Positions 25,004 through 34,003 of a DNA stretch of 61,539 bases are shown here, one piece after another (within the stretch, counting starts at the first letter, position 1; each line of letters begins with the position of its first letter). The notes below the pieces were generated by a model. The model did not search any database, had not been told where the DNA came from, and saw only the letters and a program-made list of their open reading frames with translations. Position numbers and translations under genes: made by a program. Origin of the DNA: an uncultured Holophagaceae bacterium (GTDB lineage Bacteria > Acidobacteriota > Holophagae > Holophagales > Holophagaceae); contig CAIYNT010000124.1 of the NCBI GenBank assembly GCA_903927605.1, forward strand, positions 1 to 61,539. Direction: 5' to 3'.

Positions 25004-27646
25004 ATGAACTCACCTGTTTCCACCCCGGACAACCTGATGCCAGCACGGACCGGACCCACCTCCCACCTGCCATTCCGGGGGCGCCTGAGCATCCTGATGG
25101 TGCTTCTGGTTGGGCTGGTCTTCTCCCTGTTCGGCTTCTTCTTCACCCGAATTTTGCATCGTCGGCAGGTGGAGGCACAGTTCAATGCAGTCGCGCGGGA
25201 ACGGGCCGAGAGCGTCATCCACGGGTTCGAGACGGGCTTCGAAGATGTCACGCTCCTGCGGAATTTCTTCGAGGCTAGCGACGAGGTCACCAGGAAGGAC
25301 TTCGATCTCTTCGTGGATCCGATCCTCACCCGGCATCCCTACATCCAGGCCTTCCAGTGGCTGCCAGAAGTGACTCCCGGGAACCGGGCCGCACTGGAAG
25401 CAGAGGCCCGTCGCACTCATCCCGGGTTCCGGTTCTTCAGCAGGGACAGCGCGGGGCAGGACGTGGCCCTGGCGCCCGATGCGGTCTTCCATGCCATCCT
25501 CTTCGTCGCACCGTTTCAAGGGAACGAGGTCACCCTAGGCTACTCGGCCCAAGGGTTGCCGACTCGGCAGGAGGCACTGGGTCGGGCCCTCCGGACTGGT
25601 GCCCTGGCGGCCAGTGGGCGGGTCCGGCTCATCCAGGAACCGGGCAATCAGGCCGGCATGCTGGTGATGTGCCCGGTGCGGGGGAAGGACGGCCGCCCCA
25701 TGGGTGTGGTGCAGGGGGTCTTCCGAATGGGGGACATGGTTCGGAAATCTCTGGCGTTGCTGGAACCCGAGGGCGTCGTGTTGAGGCTTCTCGATGCCAG
25801 TGCCCCTGATTCGGAGGCCCTGCTCCACGAGGAACCTTCGCCACTGCCTGTGATCGGGCGCCCGAAGGATGAAAGGCTGGGCCTGGTCCGGACCTTTGAG
25901 CTGGCGGGCCGCACTTGGACTCTGGTGGTGACTCCGGCCGGAGGCCAGTTTGCCCTGGGCACCCCTGGGCGGGCCTGGGCGGTGCTGCTGACCGGGCTGG
26001 CCTTCTCAATCCTGTTGGCCGGGTATCTGAAGGCCCTGTTGGCTGGTCAGGCGGAGGTCCGTACTCAGGTGGAGGCTCGCACCCACGAGTTGGCGCTGGA
26101 GACCGAAAGCCATCGTCTGGATGCTCAGGCCCTGCGCGAAAGTGAGGCGCGCTTCCGGCACCTGGTCGAGGTGATGGGGGAAGGGCTCTGGGTGGTGGAT
26201 GCCCAGGGAACGACGACGTTTGTGAACCATCGTATGGCGGAGATGTTGGGCTTTGAACCCTCCGACATGGTTGGCCGATCGTTGTTCGACTTCATGGCCG
26301 AGGCTGACATCGCCCAGGCGAAGGCGAACATGGCGGATCGACGAACGGGTAATGTTGCCCAGCACGACTTCCGGTTTCAGCGGAAGGATGGCAACGAACT
26401 CTGGACCATCGTGACTGGGACTCCCCTGAAGGACGATGAAGGCAAGGTGGTAAGCGTGCTGGGCGTGGTTACCGACATCACGGAGCGGCGGCGGCAGGAG
26501 CAGTCCCTGCTCCAGAGCCAGAAGCTGGAGAGCCTCGGGGTTCTGGCGGGCGGCATCGCCCATGATTTCAACAACCTGCTCACCACGCTCCTGGGGAACA
26601 TTAACCTGGCGCAGCTCTGCCTGCCGGAGGTGTCTCCGGCCTGGCCCTTCCTTGAAACCATGGAACTGACCGTCCAGCGGGCCACAGACCTCACCCGCCA
26701 GATGCTGGCCTACTCCGGCAAGGGACGTTTCGTGGTGGGTCCTGTGGATCTGAACCAGGTCGTGGAGGAGATGTCCCACCTGCTGAGCGTATCCATCTCG
26801 AAGAAGGTGGCTCTCAGATATCAGCTGCAGGAGAAGCTCCCCGTCCTCCTGGCGGAAGCCACCCAGATCCAACAGGTCGTGATGAACCTGGTCACCAATG
26901 CCTCCGAGTCCATCGGGGACACTGAGGGCATCGTATCGATCCGAACTGGGATACAGGTCTACGACAAGGAGGATCTGACCAGGGACTTCCCCGGCCAACC
27001 CATCGAACCGGGAACCTTCCTCACCCTTGAAGTGTCCGATACGGGCAAGGGCATGCCTCCGGAGGTGCAGGCCAGGATCTTCGAGCCCTTCTTCACCACC
27101 AAGTTCACGGGCCGGGGCCTGGGTCTGGCGGCCATGCAGGGCATTCTGCGCGGCCACAAAGGCGGGATACGGGTCTACAGCGAAGTGAGCAAGGGCAGCA
27201 CCTTCAAGCTCATCTTCCCAGCGGGTTCCGGGGAGGCGGCGGCAGTGGAGACCACCGGCGAAGCGACCGATTGGATGGGCACCGGAACCATCCTGGTGGT
27301 GGATGACGAGGAGGGAGTGCGCCTCGTGGCGGCGGATCTCCTGAAGTCCATGGGCTTCGATGTGATCACGGCTGAGGATGGGCTGCAGGCCCTGGAGCGG
27401 TTCCGCGAAAGTTCGGACCGGATCAAGGCCGTGCTCATGGACCTGACCATGCCCCACCTCGATGGCGTGGAGACCTTCCGGGAACTGCGCCGCCTGGACC
27501 CCGGCTGCCGGGTGGTCCTCACCAGCGGCTACAACGAGCAGGAGGCCATCCAGGATTTCCTCGGCAAGGGGCTGGTGGCCTTCGTGCAGAAGCCCTTCCT
27601 CCGGAGGGATCTCATGGCGGCGATCCAGAAGGCCGTGGAAGATTGA
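25004..27646 (+). CDS. CHASE-PAS hybrid histidine kinase
   Basis: 880 residues. One N-terminal membrane helix (LSILMVLLVGLVFSLFGFFF) precedes a periplasmic CHASE sensor domain (about 75-280; VTLLRNFFEASDEVTR, HPYIQAFQWLPEV). A second membrane helix follows near 325-345 (AWAVLLTGLAFSILLAGYLK). Next come a PAS domain (about 380-500), HisKA with GGIAHDFNNLLTTLLG and the phospho-His at about 520, and an ATPase domain with VMNLVTNASE and GRGLGLAAMQGI. A receiver domain with phospho-Asp at about 813 (LMDLTMPHLDG) and Lys in QKPF ends the protein. No response regulator or HPt gene is adjacent. It lies between two sets of biotin genes by position only. Confidence 0.93.
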   Translation: MNSPVSTPDNLMPARTGPTSHLPFRGRLSILMVLLVGLVFSLFGFFFTRILHRRQVEAQFNAVARERAESVIHGFETGFEDVTLLRNFFEASDEVTRKDFDLFVDPILTRHPYIQAFQWLPEVTPGNRAALEAEARRTHPGFRFFSRDSAGQDVALAPDAVFHAILFVAPFQGNEVTLGYSAQGLPTRQEALGRALRTGALAASGRVRLIQEPGNQAGMLVMCPVRGKDGRPMGVVQGVFRMGDMVRKSLALLEPEGVVLRLLDASAPDSEALLHEEPSPLPVIGRPKDERLGLVRTFELAGRTWTLVVTPAGGQFALGTPGRAWAVLLTGLAFSILLAGYLKALLAGQAEVRTQVEARTHELALETESHRLDAQALRESEARFRHLVEVMGEGLWVVDAQGTTTFVNHRMAEMLGFEPSDMVGRSLFDFMAEADIAQAKANMADRRTGNVAQHDFRFQRKDGNELWTIVTGTPLKDDEGKVVSVLGVVTDITERRRQEQSLLQSQKLESLGVLAGGIAHDFNNLLTTLLGNINLAQLCLPEVSPAWPFLETMELTVQRATDLTRQMLAYSGKGRFVVGPVDLNQVVEEMSHLLSVSISKKVALRYQLQEKLPVLLAEATQIQQVVMNLVTNASESIGDTEGIVSIRTGIQVYDKEDLTRDFPGQPIEPGTFLTLEVSDTGKGMPPEVQARIFEPFFTTKFTGRGLGLAAMQGILRGHKGGIRVYSEVSKGSTFKLIFPAGSGEAAAVETTGEATDWMGTGTILVVDDEEGVRLVAADLLKSMGFDVITAEDGLQALERFRESSDRIKAVLMDLTMPHLDGVETFRELRRLDPGCRVVLTSGYNEQEAIQDFLGKGLVAFVQKPFLRRDLMAAIQKAVED

Positions 27647-27648
27647 CT

Positions 27649-28791
27649 TTATCCGGCGTCCAGCGTCTTCAGAAGGGTCTGGATGAGGGCTTCGACCTGG
27701 GCGTCCTCCAGGTGGGCTCCCGTGGTGATCCGCAGTCGGGCCGAGCCTTCAGGCACCGTGGGAGGCCGCACCGCCCGGACATCGAAACCGCATGACTGGA
27801 GTGCCTCGGCGAGGCGCACGGCCTCGGCGTCTTCGCCCACCGGGACAGGCACGATGGCAGACGGGTGGCTGGGCTGCCCGAGAACCGCCCGGAGCTGGTC
27901 CGCGAGGGCCAGGGCCCGTTGCCGCCGCCAGGGCTCGGCGCGGGCGAGGCGGACGCCCTCCAGGGCGGCCCCGAGCACGGGTGGGGGCAGGGCGGTCGAA
28001 AAGATGAAGCCCCGGGCCGTGTTCAGGAGATGGTCGCGGAGCAGCGTATCGCAGCAGACGAAGGCCCCGAAGGCTCCGAGGGCCTTCCCAAGGGTGCCCA
28101 TGACGAGGGGGACGCGGCCATGGACGCCTTGCAACTGGGCCAGCCCCGCACCATCGGCCCCCAGCAGACCCGTGGCGTGGGCCTCGTCGATGAGCAGCAG
28201 GGCCCCGTGTCGTTCGCACAGGTCCAGCAGGGCCGGGAGGTCGGCTGCATCCCCGTCCATGCTGAACACGGCGTCCGTGGCCACCAGAGCCAGGGCTGCC
28301 GCCGGGGCGCCAGTGCGCCAAGCCGCCAGCTGCGTGGCCAGATCCTGGAGATCCAGATGGCGATAGATGCCCACGTGCGCTCCACCAGCCCGGGCCATGC
28401 GGCAGCCGTCCACCAGGGAGGCATGGTTGAGCGCGTCGGAGAACACGGCATCGCCCGCCCCCACCAGGGCCGGAAGCAGGGTGGCGTTGGCCTGGTAGCC
28501 CGTGTTGAAGAGCAGGCAGGCCGCAGTACCCTTCCACCGGGCCAGGGTGGCCTCCAGCTCCTCGTGAAGGGGGCAGGTGCCCCGGAGGAGGCGGGCGGCT
28601 CCAGCGCCCGCGCCATGGGTCCTGGCGGCGACCGCAGCGGCCTCGGCCAGACGGGGATCCCGCCGCAGGCCCAGGTAGTCGTTGGAGCACACATCGACAC
28701 CGACGGCCAGGTGGATGGCCCGGTTCCGCCCCAGGGTCCGGCGGTGCGTGGCCTGCTGTTGGAGTCGGTCCTGCCAGGAAGGGGGAATCAC
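27649..28791 (-). CDS. bioF: 8-amino-7-oxononanoate synthase
   Basis: Condenses alanine with pimeloyl-ACP/CoA in biotin synthesis. 380 residues from the GTG at 28791 (VIPPSWQDRLQ), with GAGG five bases upstream; the frame runs to 28884 but would overlap the divergent gene. Features: VCSNDYLGLRRDPRL, GAGAARLLRGTCPLHEELE, LLLIDEAHATGLLG and the PLP lysine in MGTLGKALGAFGAF. It is separated from bioA/bioD by the TPR and histidine kinase genes and ends only two bases from the convergent kinase gene. Confidence 0.93.
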   Translation of the reverse strand: MIPPSWQDRLQQQATHRRTLGRNRAIHLAVGVDVCSNDYLGLRRDPRLAEAAAVAARTHGAGAGAARLLRGTCPLHEELEATLARWKGTAACLLFNTGYQANATLLPALVGAGDAVFSDALNHASLVDGCRMARAGGAHVGIYRHLDLQDLATQLAAWRTGAPAAALALVATDAVFSMDGDAADLPALLDLCERHGALLLIDEAHATGLLGADGAGLAQLQGVHGRVPLVMGTLGKALGAFGAFVCCDTLLRDHLLNTARGFIFSTALPPPVLGAALEGVRLARAEPWRRQRALALADQLRAVLGQPSHPSAIVPVPVGEDAEAVRLAEALQSCGFDVRAVRPPTVPEGSARLRITTGAHLEDAQVEALIQTLLKTLDAG

Positions 28792-28882
28792 GGAACCTCG
28801 GGGGCAGTCATGACAGGGATAGGGTGGGGGGAATGTTAGGATCTGAGGGGGATCCGCTTCCGGATCTCCCTTGGAGCGTCGC

Positions 28883-29563
28883 ATGGATCTTCAGCAGTCG
28901 TGGCAGGGGACATCGACGGGAGCGCAATCCCGGGTTGATTTTGTCCGAAACGTATACCTTTGGCTCATGGGCGGGTTCGCCGTAGCGGCCCTGGGGGCCC
29001 TCAGCGCCCCCTTCGTGGCCATGGCCCTCGTGCCCGTGGCCGGGCGCTTCCTCGGCTGGGTGCTCTTCGGGATCCAGTTCGGGACGCTGATGTTTGCCTC
29101 CTCGGTCAGCCGCCGGAAGCCGCTGAACAAGATCGCCTACGGCCTGTTCACCTTCGTCTCGGGCGTCATTGCGGGCATTGTTGCCCTGATCGTCGCCCAG
29201 GGGGCGGGCTTCAAGCCGGTGTTCATGGCCTTCGGGCTCACCGGCGCGGTCTTCATGACGCTGACGGTGACCGCTTTCGTATCCAAGAAGGATTTCAGCT
29301 TCCTCCGTAACTTCGTCATCGTCGGCATCGCCGTGATGTTCTTCGGCAGTCTGGCCGCGGCCATCTTCCACCTGGAGACCTTCGGCCTCATCATCTCGGG
29401 CGTGGCGGTCATCGCCTGCTCGGCCAAGCTGCTCTGGGATACCTCGGCCATGCTGCGCACCGATGATTTCAGCGATCCGGCTGGCTTCGCCCTGGCCCTC
29501 TTCGTGAGCCTCTACAACATCTTCATCGCCCTGATGAATATTCTCGGCGGGCGGCGCCGTTAG
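28883..29563 (+). CDS. Bax inhibitor-1 / YccA family membrane protein
   Basis: 226 residues from the ATG at 28883, with GGAG at good distance. It has seven hydrophobic segments: WLMGGFAVAALGALSAPFVA at the start, ending in a segment around YNIFIALMNIL. The conserved late acidic/hydrophobic motif SAKLLWDTSAML, then FALALFVSLYNIFIALM, matches the BI-1/UPF0005 family. Members are thought to act as pH-sensitive calcium leak channels or FtsH modulators (YccA). The exact role here is unknown. Divergent from bioF. Confidence 0.88.
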   Translation: MDLQQSWQGTSTGAQSRVDFVRNVYLWLMGGFAVAALGALSAPFVAMALVPVAGRFLGWVLFGIQFGTLMFASSVSRRKPLNKIAYGLFTFVSGVIAGIVALIVAQGAGFKPVFMAFGLTGAVFMTLTVTAFVSKKDFSFLRNFVIVGIAVMFFGSLAAAIFHLETFGLIISGVAVIACSAKLLWDTSAMLRTDDFSDPAGFALALFVSLYNIFIALMNILGGRRR

Positions 29564-29691
29564 GGCCCGCCTGGAAACCACCATTGATCCTTCAAATTGA
29601 TTCCGCTACGGCCCCTTATGCCGCCGAAGACGTGAGATTAACAGGTAGTTTTTTTAACAGCGGCCTAGCGCCCCGGCATCCAAGGACACCC

Positions 29692-30759
29692 ATGCTCCGT
29701 GCTTCCCTGATCTCTCTCATCGCCCTCGGTGTCGTCGCCCAGGAACCGGCGAAGACGCAGGCTCCCACGTCTTCGTCAGCCCCTGTTACCGCCCCCGCAC
29801 CCGTTGCCGCTCCCACGTCCGTTGCCCCCGTTGTGGCGCCTGCCCCCAAGCCTGAGGAGGTGGTGCTCGCCAAGGTGGGTGATGAGATCGTCACTGAGGC
29901 TGACTTCCAGGCGGCCTTCCGCCTGCTTGGGCAGCAGGAGCAGATGCAGGTCCTCATGGTCCAGGGTGGCAAGGATGAATTCGTCAAGCGCATGGCCGAG
30001 AGCAAGCTGCTTTCCGTGAAAGCAAAACGGATGGATCTGGACAAGACGCCGGACTACACGCGGGCCCTGGACCGCGCCAAGGATGATCTGCTGGCCCGGG
30101 AGTACCTGTCCAAGGAGGGACCGGCCCTCCAGAAGAAGCTCAAGGTCGATGAAGCCGATGTGAAGGCCTACTATGACAAGCATCCCGATCGATTCAAGCA
30201 GCCGGACCTGGTGTCCGTGCGCCACATCCTGGTGACTGTGAAGCAGGGCGAAGGGAAGCAGGGACTGAGTGATGTCGAGGCCAAGGCCCGCATCGCGAAG
30301 ATCCAGGCTGAGCTTAAGAAGGGAGCCAAGTTTGAGGCTCTGGCCAAAAAGTACAGCGACGACCCGGGCAGCAAGGAGAATGGCGGCCTCTATGCTGATG
30401 CCGATCCCTCGGGCTGGGTTCCCGAATTCGGTGCCGCGACCCGCACTCAGCCTGTGGGCAAGGTGGGCTCACCGGTGAAGACGACCTACGGCTACCACCT
30501 GATCAAGGTAGAGAGCCGCAAGCCCTCCCGTCAGGTTCCCTTTGAAGAGGCCAAGGGGCCTGCCGAGAAGATGGCTCAGCAGGAGCGCCAGGCGATGGTA
30601 TGGAACGAGCTGATGGATGGCCTCCGCAAGGAGATCCCCTTCGAGCTGGTCAAGCCCGCTCCTGTTGCGAAGGCGGCGGCCCCTGCCACGTCAACGAAGG
30701 CCCCGAATTCCGCGGAACCCGCTAAGGCCCCTGAAGCTGGAAAGGGAGAAGCCAAGTGA
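29692..30759 (+). CDS. Periplasmic parvulin-type peptidyl-prolyl isomerase
   Basis: Likely chaperone/prolyl isomerase for exported proteins, PpiC/SurA class. 355 residues from the ATG at 29692. A signal-like N-terminus (RASLISLIALGVVAQ) and a low-complexity Ala/Pro/Val linker (about 20-60) precede a SurA-like helical region and one parvulin domain (about 170-270): VSVRHILVTVKQGEG, AKKYSDDPGSKENGGLY, TYGYHLIKVE. The C-terminal tail is Ala/Lys/Pro-rich. It overlaps the next isomerase gene by four bases (GTGA), so the pair is co-translated. Confidence 0.88.
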   Translation: MLRASLISLIALGVVAQEPAKTQAPTSSSAPVTAPAPVAAPTSVAPVVAPAPKPEEVVLAKVGDEIVTEADFQAAFRLLGQQEQMQVLMVQGGKDEFVKRMAESKLLSVKAKRMDLDKTPDYTRALDRAKDDLLAREYLSKEGPALQKKLKVDEADVKAYYDKHPDRFKQPDLVSVRHILVTVKQGEGKQGLSDVEAKARIAKIQAELKKGAKFEALAKKYSDDPGSKENGGLYADADPSGWVPEFGAATRTQPVGKVGSPVKTTYGYHLIKVESRKPSRQVPFEEAKGPAEKMAQQERQAMVWNELMDGLRKEIPFELVKPAPVAKAAAPATSTKAPNSAEPAKAPEAGKGEAK

Positions 30760-31850
30760 GAAGGCTCCTCCTCGTTTCCCTCTTGGCGTTGCCGATTGCC
30801 TGCAGAAAGCCCCAGGTCAAGCCCGGGCCCAGCAGTCCAGCCACGCCGGAAGTCACCAAGTCCAGTGCCGTGGCGCCGCAAGGTGGCAAATCCGATGCCG
30901 CATCGCCGGAAAGCAAATCCAAGACCGATGTTCGCGAGGAGATCCTCGTGGTCGTCAACAAGCACATCATTACGCGCCGGGGGCTCAATCAGGCCGTGGA
31001 GCAGCAGCACGCCGCACTCTACCGCCAGTATTCCGGGAAGGAGCTGGACGAGAAGCTGAAGGATGCCCGCGAAAAGACCCTGCAGGGGCTCATGGATGCC
31101 TTCCTCCTGGAAGACAAGGGTGATGAGTTGGGCTCCCCGGTCACGGATGACTACGTCCGCGCCAGCATCGATGGCATCAAGAAGGAGAACAACTTCGCCA
31201 CGGATGCCGACCTCGAGCGGGCCCTCAAGGGAAGCCTGGGCATCGGTCTGCCGGAGTTCCTCAAACGGCAGAAGCAGCAGGCCACCCAGCAGTTCGTCCT
31301 CCAGCGCGAAGTCTACTCAAAGGTGGCCGTCGAGGATAACGAACTGCGCGCCTACTACGAGGACCACAAGGATGAATACCGCATGCCAAGCCGGTTCCGC
31401 ATCCGGGAACTGGTGCTCGCCAAGGGCGCCACAGCAGAAGATCAGGCGGAGGCCAGGAAGAAACTGGAGACGGTCCAAGCCGAGCTGAAACGCGGCAAGT
31501 CCTTCGAGGAACTGGCCCGCCTCTACTCCACCAGTCCCAGCAAGGCCACCGGGGGTGATCTGGGTTGGATGAACAAGGGTTTCCTCCGCGCCAGCATCGA
31601 GGACGCGGCCGTGCGACTCAAGCCCGAGCAGGTTTCCGCGCCCATCGAAACGGACAAGGACTTCTACCTGATCCAGCTCATGGCACTCGAGGATGCACCC
31701 ATGAAGTCCTTTGCCGACGTGAAGGCGAAGATCCTGGAGAAGCTCCAGGAACCGAAGGCCCAGAACGCCATCGAACAGTACCTGGCGAATCTGCGGATGC
31801 GTGCCAACATCCGTTATCTGGTGCCCAAGGATCAGATCCTGAAGGGGTGA
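30756..31850 (+). CDS. Parvulin-type prolyl isomerase lipoprotein (SurA/PrsA-like)
   Basis: 364 residues starting at a GTG that overlaps the previous stop. The signal RRLLLVSLLALPIACRKP has a lipobox ending in Cys, so it is lipidated and probably sits at the inner leaflet of the outer membrane or at the inner membrane. A helical SurA-like N region (about 50-190; VVNKHIITRRGLNQAVEQQ) precedes one parvulin domain (about 200-310; FRIRELVLAKG, FEELARLYSTSPSKATGGDL). With its neighbour it forms a two-isomerase cassette for envelope protein folding. Confidence 0.88.
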   Translation: MRRLLLVSLLALPIACRKPQVKPGPSSPATPEVTKSSAVAPQGGKSDAASPESKSKTDVREEILVVVNKHIITRRGLNQAVEQQHAALYRQYSGKELDEKLKDAREKTLQGLMDAFLLEDKGDELGSPVTDDYVRASIDGIKKENNFATDADLERALKGSLGIGLPEFLKRQKQQATQQFVLQREVYSKVAVEDNELRAYYEDHKDEYRMPSRFRIRELVLAKGATAEDQAEARKKLETVQAELKRGKSFEELARLYSTSPSKATGGDLGWMNKGFLRASIEDAAVRLKPEQVSAPIETDKDFYLIQLMALEDAPMKSFADVKAKILEKLQEPKAQNAIEQYLANLRMRANIRYLVPKDQILKG

Positions 31851-31854
31851 TGCT

Positions 31855-32178
31855 TTGAGGCTCGACACCTTTCTCAAGAAGAGCCTGCTCATCAAACGGC
31901 GGGAGCTGGCGAATCAGCTCTGTGACGAGGGGATGGTGCGGGTGAACGGCATTCCCCGGAAGGCCAGCCAGGACGTGAAGGCCGAAGACGAGCTGGAGTT
32001 CCCGCTCTACAACCGGGTGCTGAAGGTCCGGGTGCTGGCGCTGCCTGAAGGCAACGTGAAGAAGGGGGACCAATGGTCACTCTTTGAAGTGCTTGAGGAC
32101 AAGCGGGTCCCCCTGGAGCTGGGGTACGGCGACGAGGACCCCTTCGCCCCGCCTCCAAAGGTTCCCCGCAACCACTAG
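31855..32178 (+). CDS. S4-domain RNA-binding protein
   Basis: 107 residues starting at a TTG four bases after the preceding stop. A single S4 domain occupies the N-terminal half: RLDTFLKKSLLIKRRELANQ, then CDEGMVRVNGIPRKASQDVK. The size and layout resemble Hsp15 (HslR) or the YabO/RqcP group, which bind rRNA or stalled 50S subunits. Which one it is cannot be decided from sequence alone. It is the third gene of the isomerase operon. Confidence 0.8.
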   Translation: MRLDTFLKKSLLIKRRELANQLCDEGMVRVNGIPRKASQDVKAEDELEFPLYNRVLKVRVLALPEGNVKKGDQWSLFEVLEDKRVPLELGYGDEDPFAPPPKVPRNH

Positions 32179-32230
32179 ACAGCCACTGTCGCCTCGGCTA
32201 CCCCAGCCTGATGAACCGCATGGAGTCCCG

Positions 32231-33229
32231 ATGCCCGACCAGCCCCTCATCCGGAATCTGAAGGAGGGCGAAACCTTCCAGGGCTTCCTCCTGGCCCAGG
32301 AGGCCGTCTATAAGGTCAGCACCAAGGGGAGCGAGTACCTGGAGCTGAAACTATCGGACGCCTCCGGCGACCTGAAGGCCTTTCTCTGGGACCTGCGGGC
32401 CATCGAAGGCGATATGGAAGCCATCCGTGCGGACGTCTTTGTGCGTGTCAAGGGCGCTGTGACGACTTACAACGGGCGTCTCCAGCTCAGGCTGGACAAG
32501 GTCCGGTTCGCGCTGGATACGGAGATCGCAGACTTCTCGGCGTTCTTCCCCGTGAGTGCCCGACCCGTACCAGAGATGCTGGCGGAGCTGGACGGGTACA
32601 TCGACTCCGTGAAGGACCCCTGGATCCGTCGGTTGCTCACGGACCTGTTCGTAGAAGACGGGGACCTGCGTGCCGCCTTCGCTCTGGCACCTGCCGCCAA
32701 ATCCATGCACCATGCCTACCTCGGCGGATTGCTGGAGCACACCCTGTCTGTCCTGGGCATGGCGGAGCGGGCCTGTGGGCATTACCGGAGCCTGAACCGG
32801 GATCTGGTGTTGGCCGGGGTCTTCCTCCACGATGTGGGCAAGACTGCCGAATTGAGCTACCAGCGCAGCTTCGGGTACACCGATGCGGGCAATCTGCTGG
32901 GCCACATCGCCCTGGAAGCCGAATGGATCGGTCGCGCAGTGGGCAAGATCCCCGCATTTCCCGAGGAGCTGCGCCTGCAGATCCTGCACATCGTTCTGAG
33001 CCACCATGGCCGTCTGGAATTCGGATCCCCGGTGCTGCCGAAGACTCCGGAAGCCCTGCTGGTCCATTACCTCGACGACCTTGACGGCAAGCTGGAAGTC
33101 ATGTTCAGGGCAGTGCAAGATGAGACCTCGGGCGGTTCTTGGAGCACCTTCAGCCGGGCCTTGGAACGCACGGTCTACCGAAGGCGATGGCCGAAAGTGG
33201 GAACGGAAGACCTCCCTGTTCAGAATTGA
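32231..33229 (+). CDS. YhaM-like 3'-5' exoribonuclease (OB-fold + HD domain)
   Basis: 332 residues from the ATG at 32231, with TGGAG upstream. An N-terminal OB-fold nucleic-acid domain (about 10-95; DASGDLKAFLWDL) precedes an HD phosphohydrolase domain (about 155-290). The metal ligands are visible as HHAYLGGLLEHTLSVL, VFLHDVGKTAEL (HD pair), GHIALEAEWIG and HIVLSHHGRLEFGSP. This order matches YhaM/CBF1, which degrade single-stranded RNA or DNA from the 3' end. A palindrome covers its stop codon. Confidence 0.87.
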   Translation: MPDQPLIRNLKEGETFQGFLLAQEAVYKVSTKGSEYLELKLSDASGDLKAFLWDLRAIEGDMEAIRADVFVRVKGAVTTYNGRLQLRLDKVRFALDTEIADFSAFFPVSARPVPEMLAELDGYIDSVKDPWIRRLLTDLFVEDGDLRAAFALAPAAKSMHHAYLGGLLEHTLSVLGMAERACGHYRSLNRDLVLAGVFLHDVGKTAELSYQRSFGYTDAGNLLGHIALEAEWIGRAVGKIPAFPEELRLQILHIVLSHHGRLEFGSPVLPKTPEALLVHYLDDLDGKLEVMFRAVQDETSGGSWSTFSRALERTVYRRRWPKVGTEDLPVQN

Positions 33230-33234
33230 ACAGG
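33215..33234. other. Perfect 8 bp palindrome across the YhaM stop codon
   Basis: CCTGTTCA, a GAAT loop, TGAACAGG, with the stop TGA inside the right arm. It may be a weak terminator (followed by CTGCTTCTTG) or an operator. A related AATCGAACAT occurs about 20 bases later. Confidence 0.4.
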
Positions 33235-33370
33235 CTGCTTCTTGCCTGACCAGAATCGAACATAGCCCGAGCTTCCGGGGGAACTTCTGGGCAGGTACCG
33301 CTGGGCAAGATTCGCGAGGAAGTGCTTATAAATCAAGAGCTGTGCCCGTTCTGTCGGGGTAGAAAATTCC

Positions 33371-33386
33371 TGGCACGGCTCTGGCT
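33371..33386 (+). promoter_or_regulatory. Probable sigma-54 (-24/-12) promoter
   Basis: TGGCACGGCTCTGGCT differs from the consensus TGGCACG-N4-TTGCW at one position only, and the GG and GC dinucleotides have the required spacing. It lies 31 bases before the ATG of the coiled-coil gene at 33418, in a non-coding gap, on the correct strand. Confidence 0.6.
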
Positions 33387-33417
33387 CAGTGGGTTATCCG
33401 ACCTCCTGAGGTGTTCC

Positions 33418-33903
33418 ATGAAGCTGTCCCGCAAAGCCAAACGCTACGACGACTCGGTCCTTCCCGGCGAATTCCAGGGGTTCGAGACCTTCCACCAGAC
33501 GGACCTTGAACTGGATGGGACCCTGGATGGCTTCCTGCGCCGGGCAGGGGATGGCGTTCAGCTGGGAGAGATGGTCCTGGAGCGCCACATCCCGAAGAAG
33601 CTCAGCTTCGCCAAGCTGAAGACCAAGGCTGAGAAGCTCTCCGAGCAGGTGAACTACCTGAAGGAGCGCCTTGAGATCGTGGATCATGACCGGCGAGGGA
33701 TGTACATCCAGCTCCGCAGTCTGCCGCCCTACAAGGACGACACTCAGATCCAGTTCAACGAGATCAGCATCGGCAAGAACAAGATCGTGGTGAAGCGCAT
33801 CGCCTTTTATCGCAAAGAGGAGGTCAAGCAGCAGGTGCCTCTCCAGCTCTCGGAGTTGGAACTCAAGCGCCTCCTGTTCGATATTCGACAGGCGATTGCT
33901 TAG
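33418..33903 (+). CDS. Hypothetical coiled-coil protein behind a sigma-54 promoter
   Basis: 161 residues from the ATG at 33418, with GAGG upstream. I do not recognise a family. A basic N-terminus (MKLSRKAKRYDD) is followed by an acidic segment, a Lys-rich helix with heptad character (about 60-88; KLSFAKLKTKAEKLSEQVNY) and a mixed alpha/beta end (IQFNEISIGKNKIVVKRIAF). It has no signal peptide and is probably cytoplasmic. The sigma-54 promoter suggests expression under a specific enhancer-binding activator, which is not in the window. Confidence 0.65.
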   Translation: MKLSRKAKRYDDSVLPGEFQGFETFHQTDLELDGTLDGFLRRAGDGVQLGEMVLERHIPKKLSFAKLKTKAEKLSEQVNYLKERLEIVDHDRRGMYIQLRSLPPYKDDTQIQFNEISIGKNKIVVKRIAFYRKEEVKQQVPLQLSELELKRLLFDIRQAIA

Positions 33904-33906
33904 TAA

Positions 33907-33996
33907 GCTATCAGCTGTCAGCGATCAGCTTCCAGTCAAAGAGGGGCGCCCTGGGGTGCCCCTAAAACTGATAGCCGACAGCTGATGGCTGACAGC
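33907..33996. repeat. Dispersed inverted repeat, family D copy 1
   Basis: The left arm GCTATCAGCTGTCAGCGATC runs to 33936. It contains an inner GC hairpin near 33942-33962 (GGGGCGCCC...GGGTGCCCC). The right arm runs 33967-33996 and ends GATGGCTGACAGC. It starts right after the coiled-coil gene and ends just before the convergent lapB stop. Related copies lie at 35408 and 55216. Confidence 0.8.
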
Positions 33997-34003
33997 CAGA
34001 GCA

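Noticed and set aside
28792..28882. Biotin-repressor operator or riboswitch upstream of bioF
   Set aside because: I could not find a BirA- or BioR-type palindrome, and no biotin riboswitch class is known to me.
33215..33234. LexA box at CTGT...ACAG
   Set aside because: The half-sites are separated by 10 rather than 8 bases, and the downstream gene has no repair link; kept only as an unexplained palindrome.
33907..33996. CRISPR-like repetition of TCAGC units
   Set aside because: The units are arms of one inverted repeat, not direct repeats separated by unique spacers; no cas genes nearby.
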